A stretch of DNA of 64,000 nucleotides from Pyrenula massariospora (lineage: Eukaryota > Ascomycota > Eurotiomycetes > Pyrenulales > Pyrenulaceae): NCBI GenBank assembly GCA_021030905.1, contig JAGFMI010000003.1:1426001-1490000 (forward strand), in the 5' to 3' direction. A program made the position numbers and the translations under genes. Position 1 is the stretch's first letter, and every line of letters begins with the position of its first letter. Positions 1 through 12,716 of the stretch are shown here, one piece after another. Below the pieces are notes generated by a model that worked only from the letters and a program-made list of their open reading frames with translations, ran no database searches and was not told where the DNA came from.

Positions 1-574
1 GAATCTCGTTTTTGTTTCCCGAACGTGGCAACGACCCGAGACGTGCACATCCAGGTCGACCATGCTTTCCAACCCCTCAGGCTTGGCTTGGGTCATCTGC
101 CTGTGAGGTGACGAGCTAGAGGAGAACATCGACTTTCTAGCTGCGGCCATTTTTCCCTTTCAAGCTGTGTCCAAAGAGCATTATCTAGTAGCTCGTCTCT
201 TGTCTTGCCGCTTCTGCAACACGTTCATGCTCAGGTTCTTGATACCATCGGAGCCCCATGTCAGAAAAGAACCTCAGACATCTGGTCATTTTTAACTCTT
301 TCGCGAACCTTCGCGGAACTTCAACATAAGCACTTACCGTCTAGGCAGCGGGAACGTGCTGGCAGACCTGACCAGGAATTCCCTGCCTAGGTAACACAGA
401 GGCACGACACCTCGAGAAACGCCCCTGGAGGCATTCACAAGGCCACTAGTCTTCATGTACCTCTTATAGACCTCGAATACCATTTGCCTGAGCACAATGT
501 CAACTCAAGATAATGAATTACCTCTGAGACAATCAATCTTCTAAAACTTTGACTTCTCACACCTCGCCGCCGGC
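1..574. other. Left-edge non-coding stretch
   Basis: No convincing coding frame on either strand. A 61-codon frame near 205-390 has no recognisable features. The last part is probably the promoter and 5' leader of the rhodopsin-like gene that starts at 575. Confidence 0.5.
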
Positions 575-2520
575 ATGGCAGCAACCCCAACCTCTACGCC
601 TAATACGAGACCTCCTCTACTCACCATCTCCGACAACGATCATGGCCCTCTTCTTGTGGTCATCGGTTACTCTCTGTTGTTCACCAGCGCCCTCACACTC
701 GCAGCTCGAATGTTTCTAATATATAAGTTGAGACGGCCGCGCGGCCTCGACGACTTTACCATAGTAGTTGCTACTGTACGTTTCTCTTTCTTTGTTGGTT
801 TTTCTTATACAAGTCAAGAGAAACTAGCTTTGATGATTTTGGGAAACTCAAAAATGATTTTGGTGTTTGTCCATGTTAAAACGAGTCACCGATATGCTAA
901 TCATATTCCCTCGGTCAGTTCATAGCAATTCCTCAAACTGTACTCGCTCATAAAGCTGCCTCTTCTGGAATTGGAAGGCATATCGACGATACTCATGGTT
1001 TCAATCGACATCAAGCTGAAAGGGTAAGGGGAAGATATTGCTGACTGTCTTATCTCAACTACTAACGCGATGTGTAGCTTATCTACACCTCCCAAATCTT
1101 TGCCATACCTATCCTAGCTCTCAGCAAGATCAGCATTACATGGCTCATTTATCGTCTCTCTCCTCTACCTGCTATGCACGCGGCCTGCAAGACTGCCTTC
1201 TACCTCACTGTTGCTTTTATGTTCTATAGCATCTTCGCCATTGCGTTCCAATGTCCTTTACCACGTCCTTACATATACCATGCTGGTCGATGTTTTGCAA
1301 GCGGAGCCTTGCTCTACGGCGTTGGAGCACTCAACATTCTTACTGATTTGATTCTGGCATTGGCACCGTTGTACATGTTGACGTTAGTGCGACTAAAACA
1401 AGGTAATCGACTGGAAATTATGGCAGCCTTCGGGTCTAGACTTTTGGTCGTAGGTGTGACCGTTGCCTGGTTGGTAAGCTTGACACATTTTACGCATTCG
1501 AAGGACACTACGTGGACGCTGTTAATTCCAAGCATTCTCAACCAGTAAGTCTCTAATCCCCATCCTCTTGATCCCTTGCTGGCTGGGCATGACTTTGTGG
1601 ATCCTATATAAGCCCTTTACGCCAACCCATAACTCCTTAAACCTCCAGCTGCTATCTCAATAATAAGGCTAATTGTCATCCTCAGAACAATTCTCAACAC
1701 CTCCCTGGTCACCACCTCCGTTCCATCCCTGCACAACTTCCTCACGTCCCTCCAGTCCGGCGGCTTCGGTCTCGCCCCAACTGATAACATGACCCTTGCC
1801 CGCTCCGGTTACGGCTATGGCTACGATTATGCCTGGAACAGCAAACTCGATAACAGCAACCCCCAAGCCCATGGCAACCTTCACAAGAAACTTCCATCAC
1901 CGCCCAAAAGCATGAGCGGTAGCGGCAGCGGGAGCGGGAGCGGAGGTAGACCTAGCAAAAAAGGGAAACGTCTCCGCTCCTCCAGTATTTTCCCCCCAAA
2001 GTACGGCTACAACGTCAACGTTATCCCGCTTGAGAACCGCATCTTCTCGACCAACAGCAAACAGTCTCCTCCCACCACAAAACTTCAACGCACCAACAGC
2101 CACAACACCAACAGCCGCAACAGCGACCGGGACAGGGATCGGGACGAGCATACGTCTTCCACAGATCGCAGTAGCCGCCGCCATCACCGCAAGGCTAAAG
2201 GAGAGAACGACGACGACAGCATCAAGCCTCTCACCCAAAACGCGGCCAAGACGGCGGGTAGCAGTAGCCGGGTGCTGTACACGCGAGAAGAAGATGTCGG
2301 AGGAGTGATTTGCTCAAGGGAAGTCGAGGTGCGGATCGAAGATGAGTTTGGGAATCCGCGGAGTGCCGGGGTGAGGACGAGCATGGCGAGCCGGGGCGGG
2401 AGCGTGAGTACCGTGAGGCCGCCTGGGACTGCGACCACGGAGGGAGGGAGGGGGAGGATGGGGAGTGAAAGTACCCGTGGCGATATAGACGAGGGAGAGG
2501 AGATTGGGGTGGGACGGTGA
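575..2520 (+). CDS. Fungal rhodopsin-domain integral membrane protein (SAT4/PTH11-like)
   Basis: Four exons are inferred: 575-775, 919-1023, 1078-1544 and 1686-2520. Introns begin GTACGT, GTAAGG and GTAAGT, and intron 2 has an ACTAAC branch site. The N-terminal part has several hydrophobic segments, starting with LLVVIGYSLLFTSALTLAAR followed by the DDFTIV motif. After the splice come the GIGRHIDD motif and LSKISITWLIYRLSP, both typical of the fungal rhodopsin domain (PF20684). The last exon is hydrophilic: a GSGSGSGSGG linker, then basic, Arg/Asp/Ser-rich low-complexity sequence to the stop, probably a disordered cytoplasmic tail. Members of this family are plasma-membrane proteins, some of them receptor-like; ligand and role here are unknown. 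The first splice site is the least certain because a few residues between DDFTIV and FIAIPQTV look short for the family. Confidence 0.8.
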
Positions 2521-4234
2521 GGTCTGGCCATAGCGGAATTTTTTATTCTTTGTGCTGTTTAGCTGTCCAGGTCTCTAGCGTGAAGTCTCGTGGTTGTTTT
2601 CTAGTGGGGGTTTTATATTCAGGGCTGAGGGCAATGGCGTTAGTTGTGCGTGGATGAGATGTTTTTAACATACATGATACCCCTCCTCATTTTGAAAGTT
2701 ATCAGACTTTTGTTAGAGATGGAATGGCCATCACTGGCCTGCGGAGGAATGGAAAAATTACATAGTGGATCGAATAACATACTAGTTCCTAAGGATACCT
2801 CCTGAATGATAGTCAGGCACTGACTATGCGTGACGGGGAGCAATGTCGCGATATCTGTAGTCGAGAGACATCTTCCTCGATGGTTCTTATTGCGCAGCAC
2901 AATTTTCCAAAATTTAGGAGGGCTCATTCGGCAACGACACTACTATCCTATTCATAAAGCTTTTCCAAGCATGATGAGCGCCCAAGCCATTAAGCTATTC
3001 GATCCGGATGCCTAACAAAGCTCAAAACGCACAGAAACATATATTCGTACAGGATGTATCGAACGTACAATTAACCAGCTGACGAACAGCCCAGCAACTC
3101 ATCCTCCCAGTATTGCTATTGCAGGCAATGTCACATAAAGCCAACCTACTGGTGGACTCAGCATACTTTAGGCTCCTCTTCCTACGCCCCCTTTAGTCCT
3201 TGACGTCCTTAGAGGATTGCAGGATCATTCCTCTCCTAATCCTCTGCGTGGCCATTCGTCTAGTCCGCATGACATCGTAATCCTTCGCCAACCCCGAGGC
3301 CCGCCGCGCTAGGTTTCATCGATTGGTTGAAAAAACCAAGCGTGCAACCCATGCAACTCGAAACCTCGAGTGGCTATAAAATGCAAGACCTATGAAGGGA
3401 TTTGCAGTCCGACGAAAAGCCAGAATGAGCAAAACGAGGGCCATGTGGACACTGGCTATAACAACTGGCGGGAGCCAGTCAATGTCAAGCGTCGCCACAA
3501 CTGGGTTTGGCCTCCAATGGCTTGGAAGGAGGTGTGTCGTGGTTTGCTTCCCGGTATGGAGAAGGGTATCGAGGCTTGAGGCTTCCGCAACGGAGACAAG
3601 AATTGCGTGGGTTGGTATATATCGTGCCGAGCCAGAGCTGCCCAAGTGATACCATCACACTTGACCAAGGACTCTGGAAAGCAAGATAAGTCTCGCTCGC
3701 CCTCTCCTCACACCACCGAGATCTCAGTTTTCGGGAGCCTCCCAAAAGAGTATCCATTCATCACATCGTTTACCCAGGCCACTTCAACAATTTCGTAGCA
3801 CTCAGGACGAGGCTGGGTGACAGGAATCGTGGCCGATCGTTTTGCCCCGTACCACACCAAAAGTCACCCACCCGAGCCAGCCTCGTCTGGCCCCAGAAAC
3901 ACGCTGCGCCGGACTTATATTCGGCTACATACCTAGGTAGTACCTCCGTACCTTTGCAAGCACTTTACACTCTCGGCGAAATTCACGTGACAGGAGGCAG
4001 TCCGACCCCATTTTCCCATCTACCTTATTTCTGCCTGCGCCCTCAATATCTGCATCTCCTACGTCTGCTTATGTTCAAGATCTAATCATTATTACCAACC
4101 AGCAATCTGAAAATGCCTGATCCGACGTACATGACTGTCTCCTCGAAGCGCAACTCTATCCGTGGATAGACCATCGAAAAGACATTTTACCCCACCGATC
4201 ATCATATCAGACTCCATTATTGGCTTCTTGAACA
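2521..4234. other. 1.7 kb intergenic region
   Basis: No supported gene. Several overlapping frames of 60-110 codons stack on both strands around 3316-3800, but none resembles a protein family. The part next to 4235 contains TACCTAGGTAGTACCT-type sequence near 3950, common in fungal promoters, and probably serves the next gene. Confidence 0.45.
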
Positions 4235-5497
4235 ATGTCAGATGTCGATGCTACTCCACCTGCTCCGGTTGAATTGGAAGTCTTGAACCCCGATACAAGT
4301 ACTGCGCATGCGCCCGTCATTGTCGACCAATTTATAAGTCAGCCAAGTGTCCAAACTACGCAAGATCCCGAATCGCCATCAACACCTAATGCAGCAAATG
4401 GATCAGCCAGTTGTAATTCCCAATCCACCCCAGGAAATGCTGGAAACGGCTCGAATACTCAAATAACGTCATGGAAATCTTGGGAATATCTAGATCGCAT
4501 CTTGAATGTACAGAGTTGTCTTTGGGCTATCGTGGCTGGCGTGCTTGCCACACTAGCCTTTCGGTACGCATCTTGGACAGCTTTGAAAGACTTTCGTGAT
4601 GATTGTCGGGCCACTCATGTATGTTGATAATCTTCGAAAACCCTCGACTTACCTCTGATTCCCTGCTAGGAAGCCCAGAAAATCCCATTATCCGAAGACT
4701 GCCAGCAAGCTCTATCCGGTGGTTACATGAGCTCTCCGTTTTTCATACATGCACATAAACATACCGCAAGATCCTTGGAAACGTTTCTTCAGGCAGCAAT
4801 AGCGAGCTCAAATAACACCCTCCGCTCAGCTGGCTCAGCAATTTTCCAAAACTACATGATTTTCGGCTACGGCATCGCACCCTTTTCAACTGTTCTTTTG
4901 TTTTCGCGAATACTGCTGCCATTTCCATGTGCGGCAGCATTGTACGCCGTTGGGTTTTACCGTTTACCTTTCGGGTTCCTCCTTGCCCTTGCGTGCTATC
5001 AAGTCATTGCGTTCACCGGCGTGATTGATTCTCTGGTCTTATCTATATGCCAGCGATCTGAAATGTTCCAAGCCTTATCACCATATCCAGCCATCTTTGC
5101 CAGGGCTAACTGGATATTTTGGGTCAGTTGCGGAGTTTCTGTTGCCTCTTTTGCAGGCATTTTGAGAATGGATTCGTCTGAGGGGTACATCTATTACGGC
5201 TGGACAATTGTCGTCTTCATCTCTTCGACAATAGTCGCAGCAATCTACCACATTCTATTGGTTGGGTGGAAAGCTTACTACATTGACCTCTTGGGTTCCA
5301 GTGCTTTTATTGGTTTGGTGATATTGATGTTCGCTCGTGTCTTGAAGACTCGAAAGTATGGAAACTCGAGTATTGCAATAAGCTTTGCAGTGGTTTTTGC
5401 CATAGATTTTTTGTTCTTCGCCGCGTATGGATTCTTGACAGCGTTCGATCTACAAAGATGGTCGTACTACTATGGTTGCAAGGGTATTAAATGTTAG
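4235..5497 (+). CDS. Multi-pass membrane protein of unknown function
   Basis: Two exons, 4235-4618 and 4670-5497, joined by a 51-bp intron (GTATGT...CTAG), give 403 residues. Residues 1-80 are Pro/Ser/Thr/Asn-rich and probably disordered and cytoplasmic. From LWAIVAGVLATLAFRYASW onward the protein has about seven or eight hydrophobic helices separated by short loops. The second exon opens with a short hydrophilic stretch containing a Cys (SEDCQQAL). The architecture resembles lineage-specific hypothetical membrane proteins of ascomycetes. I do not recognise a transporter, receptor or enzyme signature, so no function is assigned. The reading frame is clean, and the splice joins phase 0 to phase 0. 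Confidence 0.75.
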
Positions 5498-6299
5498 CGG
5501 CCTCCACTACCCTGCCGTATTTTACATACGCGTACAGTTCTTGCAGCGGACTTCCTAAACCAATTCTGAAATATATACGCTCAATAATCAACATTACAGA
5601 AGACCCACTAGCATTTAATACCCCTGGGACCATAGTAACCTTCGCATTAAAGAGGATGAAAATTGCGCTACTGCTGTATGTTAAATGTAACACAGAATTA
5701 CCATCATGGGGATGCGAGTTCAGGAAGATGTCAGTCCTTAAGAGCATTTTATATTTGCTATATAAAGTAGGTAAGCATCTATATTGAAATCGGAGCTACA
5801 GATCGGACAGTGTAACACGTACTTTGTCGGCTAATCTAGACTTGCAATCGAATGCTTGTATGTTGGCACCCCATGCGTGGAGTCTTTACATCTTCATGGA
5901 CCCGGTCTCGAAGCGTGGTGTCCTCGACCACATGTTCGCCGATTCAATCGTGCCATAATGGATCTTCGGGTTGGTGCCTGATCGATACGAGCTAAATTAT
6001 CTCATGTTTCTATCTAACCCCAGGTCAAAAATAAATCGACAACATATTAGCAATATTTCTAACGCCATTCTTCATATTTTAGACACAATCCGTGATTTCG
6101 GCCATAAGCACCCACCATAGATACAATTAAGGTGATTAGCAGAAGATATAGTCCGTCTTCGGCATCCAAGAACTACGACAGGCTTAGACCGGAAATCGCA
6201 AAGGTGATGCAGAGCAACGAGTTTAAGTTAGCTCGCGAAATGAAGCTCGCTTTCTACCGGCTCTATGCTCAAACTCCCCACACTCCATACTTCTTCCTC
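5498..6299. other. Convergent intergenic region
   Basis: This AT-rich stretch lies between two convergent genes. A 98-codon frame at 5491-5787 has no family features. It probably holds the 3' ends of both flanking transcripts. Confidence 0.45.
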
Positions 6300-7249
6300 C
6301 TAATTGACCTGCGTCCCATATCCCCTGATTCCCTCCGCAAAAGCCCACCTCTGCCCCTCTAGCTTCTGATCATCTTTAACCTCCACACCACCCTCCTTTG
6401 TCACGACCGCGATACTATACTTCTCACTACTTCGCGCATCTCGATACCACAGCACCTTCAAACACTCCTTGACCGCCTCCACCGCCTGCTCCTGTGTAAT
6501 GCTCTTCCAGCTCTCCTCTGCATCCCGGCTCGCATCGTCCCCTTCCACGAGCCTTCGTAATAACGGCTGCGCTAGATGCGCCCCGAATCCACTAGCCAAC
6601 GTCGGTGAGCTAAAGGTGGTACCTAACAAATCCACCGAACTCAGAAATGGCGCTTCTTTCCCATCAAATCCTGCCACTAATATCGAGTTCCACAAAGGGT
6701 CAAACTTCGACCGTCTCGCATACAGCAATTTACTCAGATATGTGTGCAGATTTTGCGCTGTCAGTGTATGTTGAGCAGCAGGATCGGATGAGTAGTAATG
6801 TTCTTTGATGTCAAGAGTGGTAAGGACGCGGTCGATGTGCTGCATGTCCGAGACGTCGCCGCCGAAGCCAAGAACGGTTGAGGGGGGAAAGGTGCGAAGG
6901 CGGGAAATGCCGGTGAAGCGGGCGAGTGAGCCGTAGGACGCTGGAACTCAAATATTAGCTTGATGCTCGTGGCGATATGTCGGTGTGTACTGCTCGTAGG
7001 AGGAAGAGTGGGAGAACGAACCGAGATTATCTGCTGCTAGGACAACACCATCTTTGAATTTGACGCCAAGTACTGAGGTGCCGGTCACGGCTGGACTTTG
7101 TGTGTGAGAGACTGGCTGCTTCTGGTCGAGAAAAGAGTGGTCGTAGGGTCCATAGACGTCGTCGCGCGGCTGGTTGGCAGGTTAGTACATAGATAATCGT
7201 GAGAAAAGGTCAAACGTACGCGGCCCCAGGCTTGGGGCAAGTGGTTCAT
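6300..7249 (-). CDS. PRE4: 20S proteasome subunit beta type-7 (Pre4/PSMB4)
   Basis: Three exons on the minus strand: 7249-7220 (only ten codons, [10 protein letters not shown]), 7169-7022 and 6940-6300. Introns are 50 and 81 bp; the first has an ACTAAC branch site. The spliced product is 272 aa, close to the family length of about 265. Diagnostic segments are [35 protein letters not shown] and [19 protein letters not shown], then [15 protein letters not shown] and [12 protein letters not shown] near the C-terminus, as in human PSMB4. The protein is a non-catalytic beta subunit of the 20S core: the Thr retained after the propeptide junction lacks the catalytic context, as expected for beta-7. 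It lies upstream of three other minus-strand genes, including the proteasome adaptor ECM29. Confidence 0.95.
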
Positions 7250-7687
7250 GATTGATGGAGGAACAAGGCTCGCAATTCGAAGAGGGGTAGATCTTTTAGA
7301 AAGCTGGAGGGTGTCACGTCGGTAAGGAGGGTGGTCGTTGTGGATGGGCTGGCTTGGAACATGGACGGAGCTTGAGCTGTGAAGCTGCAGTCCGCGTCGG
7401 CGAAGTGCAGCCTTACAAGTAAAGGCTTGGCATGCATACATTCACGTGATCGTGGCCCTGCCGGAGGCTATCTTTTAAGCGAACCGACGATATACCGCTG
7501 GATCCTTAAAGAATTGTATTGTCCATTAAATACACTTTGTTGGTTGACGGCCAGCCCTTCGTATCCTGCCTCTGGAAAATTGCTTGTTGATTGAAACCGC
7601 AAACCAAACACCGATCCCCTCAAATACCCAGTCACGGTCTTCAAATCATCTTGTCTTGGTCAATCATCAGATCTCGTCTATCCCAAA
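7250..7687. other. Promoter-side gap upstream of PRE4
   Basis: This 438-bp stretch lies between the PRE4 start and the stop of the PhoD-like gene. Frames on both strands are short shadows. It should hold the PRE4 promoter and the 3' UTR of the gene upstream. I recognise no specific motif. Confidence 0.45.
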
Positions 7688-10600
7688 TTATCGTCCAAAT
7701 TCTAGACTGGGCACAATAACTGGTCCAAATTTGACTACCGCTCCATAGCCGCCTTCTCCTTGAACCAAGAAGTCTGCCGCAAGACTGACCTTTGCTCCCT
7801 GATTGCCATGCATGTCTGTCCGTCCAAACGTACCTTGTACTGCCTCTGGGTCATACGCAACAATGGCAACGTAGTTTCTCCTGCCCATAAGCTTTCTTGC
7901 ACCGCCTTCCCGTGCGACGCCAGTGACATCCGTACCAAACACGTCGAGCATATCTTCCTTCGTGTCAGTCGGTTGGCTTGGCGTGCTGCGGTGGCCGTTG
8001 GCAGGAATATAGAGGGGTTTGTTATTTGCAAGAAGCTTGAGAACATATGATGGAGGTGGGGTGTTGACGACGGCAGAAGAGATGAGCTGATACATGGTTT
8101 TGTGGTCAGAGGGGTGGGATGGATCGTGAACTAAGCCAGCGCCGCAGCAGTTGACGGAGCCGGAGACAAAAGTCATGCGGATGGAGCGCTGGTGCGCAAT
8201 TCCTTGAAGAGTCCGTATCAGGTAGGTCCGTTCTAAATCCTGGGAGTTATTAGTATCGACAAATCGACTCATTGGAGCCACAACTTGCCTTTGAATCGTG
8301 TGTCCATTGATCTCTTAATTCGTCGAGGACGTCAATGTCTCCGAATGGGCTTAGAATTCCGCCCATAAGACCAGACTTGCCCACCGCGCGTTTCACTGAA
8401 TCAAATCCGGATCCTACCGCACCTTTGGCGCCAACAACACCCGCTACGGAGCTAGTTACTTTACCCAATACATTGTAAGCTCCGGTGACTGCCTTCTTTC
8501 CTGTTGCTACTGTGTGTGCAATCGACTCAGCCGCCTCTAGCCTTGGGTAAATGATAGGTACAGGAATCATCAGTAAGCAGTGCTGCACACTGCTTGGGAG
8601 CATGGCTATTTTCGGGAAAATGCCTTGATAGGTCGGCCCCGCCATGACTTGGTGAGGGTTTCGTTCCGACCGACAATCAATACCAACAGCAGCCACGGCA
8701 GGTCCAAGGAATTTGACAAAGTGCCAGCCAGTGCCAGTAATTGTGAAAAGATCCTGGTCAGAGGACACGTCTCGGAGAACCTCGAGAGTAGTGTGGTGCT
8801 GGAACAAGAGATACATCTCGATACCTATTCGACCGATATTCTTGAACATGTTGCTAAACTGCATATAATCAGGGTACGAGCCAAAGCCGTCGAAGCTAGA
8901 AGAGTCAGTTTGTTAGATAATTGGTCCTCTGCGTCACTTACATATCATGGTCATCCAACGTCAAGATGTACGGTATTTGCGCAAAAGCTTCCCTCAAATG
9001 CGGTTGGTCGAAATGGCTTGTATAGTAATGGAAATATGCATGCGAGACATCCTCTTCATGGGCCGCTGTCCAAACGGCGCTTTTCCTTGCTTCCTTACCA
9101 CTTGTAGCCAGCCATTGCTTCAATGAAGGAATCTCCTTCCAGACGCGGTCAGCATATATTTGACCTCCGAGGCCAAGCTGGGCATGGAATCCTCCACACT
9201 CGGCATGCTTTTGCATGATGTCTTTCCACAAAAATCCGATACCCCCGGATCTTTGTCGTTCATTTGCGGACACATTGAGTGAGTAATCGTTACCCGATGT
9301 TGCTAGGAATCTCCAATTGGTTTCATGTCTCCCAGCTACAACAAATTCGTATCGTGTGCAGCCAAGGTGCGAGGTGATTGCATACGTCCATTTGGCACTA
9401 CCTGAATCTTCCATTCGCAGATCAATTTCATATTTGTAGAACGTCCATCTTTGATGGCGGTGAATGTTCAATGCTTTGAGCTGACGCGGATTAGGCGATA
9501 GATCCACGCTTTGATGTATGTGAATAGTAGGAGGTTGGGGCGCATCCGTAACCAAAAGAATAGAGCCGAGCCAGAGCCCACGTTCGATGTCCATATTGGT
9601 ATACCGTAAGTAAGGACCAAAGTATACGCCATTGGTTGCATTGACTTTGTAGAGCTCGACACCGCTGCTGGGCGGCGGGCCGGTGAATGCCGCAGGATTA
9701 GACATACCTGAAGCAATGCTCATAGTATCGAATCCGGGCGTGAGGGGCAATCCTGGCGACGCAACTGGCTTTCCCAGAGAAATTCCTGGTGAAGCAAGCG
9801 GATGGTTGTACGTGCTACCGACTGGGGAGAGCGGGGCATCGTTGAGATTTAAAGGTGTGGGACCTTTAGGAAATTCCCATTGAGTAGCTTGAGTGGCTAG
9901 GTGAATGTAGTAGTACTGCCCTGAATTAGGGTCAAGATGGGCGATCCAACCTTCGGGTAGTGGTGGAGGCGACGCAGGCGTCTGTGATTGCTGAGCAGGC
10001 TGTTGGCTCGCTGCAGACGGTGCAGGACTTGCGGCGCCATTAGACGGAGTATGAGCGGAGACATTTGCCTGTTGGTGTCTTGGGTCGTTAGCGTAGGCAG
10101 GGTGCTGGGCTTGGTTCGGGTGCAAGGATGCCGACGCTCCAGGAGGGCCCGGAGCAGTAGTGCCAGCAGCAGCGCTCGATGCTGCCCGGGCTTTCTCGTT
10201 GGGATAGGACTGCCCAGGCTGAGCTCCAGAAACTTGAGAGTAAGCGGGCGGCGGTTCATCGTGCACATTGAGTCGGCTCATATCATCGGTAAGAGCATTA
10301 TGCGGCGGCAATCGCGTCGTCGCGGATGGGGGAAGGACTTGTCCAGTCTGCGGCATCTGTGTAGGAGGGGATTCTGACGCTTGGCCCGGCCCTTGGTATA
10401 CGGTTGGTGGAGCATGCTGACTGCCAGGCGGCTCAGTCGGCGTCCATGGTCGTGCTGGCGCAGGAGATGCTGCTTGTGCAGCTTTGTTTGTGTGTGCATA
10501 GTTCTGAGCTCGTTGCTGAGCCGCAGCGTTCTGGGCCTGAAGACTATTCAAAGTTGAAGTGCCAGCAATCCCAGCAGCTGCGTATCTGGCTTCGATATCA

Positions 10601-11376
10601 GAAGGCTGACGGTACTCTGCTGGAAGAACAGGCGTTTCCGGAGGTGGTGGAGATCCCCTTTGTGCCTTAGTCGTAGAGGTTGACGCTGTGGAACTGATAC
10701 GATTGATTGACGTAGGGCTTGTGACCCTCAGGTTGGTAGGCCGAGAGGCAGCGGCTCCTTCTGGAGGAGGCCAGTACTGCTGCTGGAAGGTCGGCTGTGA
10801 GGGTTGTTGTGTCTGCCCATCGGACCCTCCCTGCGGAGTAGGTCCCCTCTGCGGAGCTCTTTGAAACAATCCTTCCTTATCTGGTGTTTCTGGTCCTGGG
10901 GATTCCGGCAGCGGCTTTGGTGCAGTACCACGTCTCTCTGCCAAATTCGAGGCTTGTTTGGTATCCCGGCCATCATTGACTCTCAGCGAAGGCGGAACTG
11001 CGGATGGATATTGTACGCCTGAGCTAGCAGAGCTCGTCGAATGCGCAGGTGAGCTAGCCTGCACAATCGGCGACTGTCTTCCCTGATCCGGTGTTGCTCG
11101 TCGTCCGCCGTTTGGATAAGGCGCCGGATACTGGTAGGGTGTCGCATTCGAGGGACGGCTCGGCTGTCTGAGGCGATCATCGGGATAGGGCAGCGTAGAG
11201 TAAGGAGCTGTGTTTTGCGCAGCTGGGTTTGATGCACTGTGTTGGCTTCCGACGGAGGGGGCAGGAGACGTGGTTGATTCCCGCTTGCTGATCCTGAGAG
11301 GCTCCACCGTGGGAGAGCGCCGCTCCTCCGCCCGGTTCAGAAACAGCTCCTCGTGATTTCGTCCTTGGCCGCTCAT
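7688..11376 (-). CDS. WW-domain / PhoD-like phosphatase protein
   Basis: Three exons: 11376-8942, 8895-8289 and 8239-7688, giving 1197 aa. The frame stays open seven codons further upstream but only to a TTG; the first ATG reads MSGQGRNHEE. Residues 1-470 are Pro/Ser/Gln/Ala-rich and disordered. A WW domain follows at about 470-505 (LPEGWIAHLDPNSGQYYYI...TQWEFP, both Trp present). From about 585 the chain matches fungal PhoD-like metallophosphatase proteins: GVYFGPYLRYTNMDIERGLW, then the metal-site-like LTLDDHD followed across the splice by IFDGFGSYPD, and later VSGSVNCCGAG. The second intron starts GCAAGT, a GC-AG intron with branch GATACTAATAAC. The WW domain suggests recruitment to proline-rich partners; the substrate is unknown. 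Confidence 0.9.
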
Positions 11377-12716
11377 GGCGCAAAGCAGGCCGCACAATCG
11401 GCCGCGCGAAGCAAGACGGTAGAAGCCGCCAGAACTAGAGCCGTAGGCTGGTAATGAGCATCACAGTCTCTCGAGCAACGCAAGGCTGTCGTGCCGATGT
11501 TGGATTATTGGTGGGGTTCAGTTTCATGCAACAAGATCCAAGTGTCAACGACAAGAAGGTACAGAATGGCAGGAAGCTCGAAAAGCAAATTACAGGAAGC
11601 GTCTTAGTGACGGACACGGCAAAGATGGACGAGGAAGCTAGATTAGGTAGATGTAGGGGCCGCATCAGCAAGCAGAGGCACAGCAACGAGTGAGCCGCCG
11701 AGCATCGTCGACGGTTGGGCAGCGGCCACGATGATTGGTGCACTCGACCATGCATAAGCGCCCGCCCATGCTCGCAACCTTGGCCGGCCTGCATTTCCAC
11801 TGCAAACGCCCGAAACGGTGATGAGAGACGGTGACGGATTACGCAATGGGGCCCCTTTCAAGCCTGCTACTCTTGATCGAGGTTCCCACATTGGTCTCTG
11901 TTGCCAAAATGAGGACGTCTCATACCAAGCCTTGAGCACTGACCAACCTTCAACTACCGTGCATTCCAAAGGGAGATTCTCTCAATGGCGTTGTACGAGT
12001 TTCAATCTACAATGGGATTGTTTTTTGGCTTGACCGTACATGAGTAGTCTCTCGAAATAGTAAGCTCCCCATCGTCGCTAAATTAGCGAAAGGAGACATC
12101 AATAGCCAAACCGGAGCTGGATGACGCTGCTCCTTTCTCAGAGACATTATGAAAGAGTTTGAACATCAAGTATCGTAGATTTCCAATCGACCGCGAATCA
12201 AGGTGAATTCGTTTGTCGGAAGCTAGAATAACCCTTGATCTCCGGCGCTCTGGGCCACGAAATAATAGTAGAAGTCTTCCAAGGAACCTCGGGTACGGCG
12301 AGGAAAGAAGCCGGAAAAACTTTCAACCATCGCCATCGCTTCCACTCCTGCGGCGCAACTCGAGGACTGCAGCCTCTGAAACGGCTAAGAAAGAAACTTG
12401 CACGGAATGATATCACAGGCCATGGGGACGATACGTTGATAGAGGACGGGGCTGCTAGCAATCTATTTAGGGATCCTCAGAAATCAATATGTTTCTCGAA
12501 AAGTCTTCTGAAGGCAAAGAGCTTTAGTAAATGGTCTTCTTAACAACCCCCTTTTACATAAGCACGGCAAATATGTGTATAACCTCGCTCCAGTGGTATC
12601 AAAGTCGCTCGTCTCGCTAGAATTGGTTCCACCATTGTAATAAAACGATCCAAAATCCAGAGTCCAAGAAATGAGCATGACGAGGATGCACACCGCAGGC
12701 TCGACGCCAACCGGTG
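11377..12716. other. 1.3 kb intergenic region upstream of the PhoD-like gene
   Basis: It lies between the start of the PhoD-like gene and the stop of the Zn2Cys6 gene, both on the minus strand. Frames of up to 120 codons occur on both strands without any family features. It probably contains the PhoD-like gene promoter and the transcription-factor 3' UTR. Confidence 0.45.

Noticed and set aside
3316-3798. Stack of seven overlapping frames of 60-109 codons on both strands
   Set aside because: All are short, none resembles a family, several start with non-ATG codons, and stacked open frames occur by chance where stop codons are scarce.
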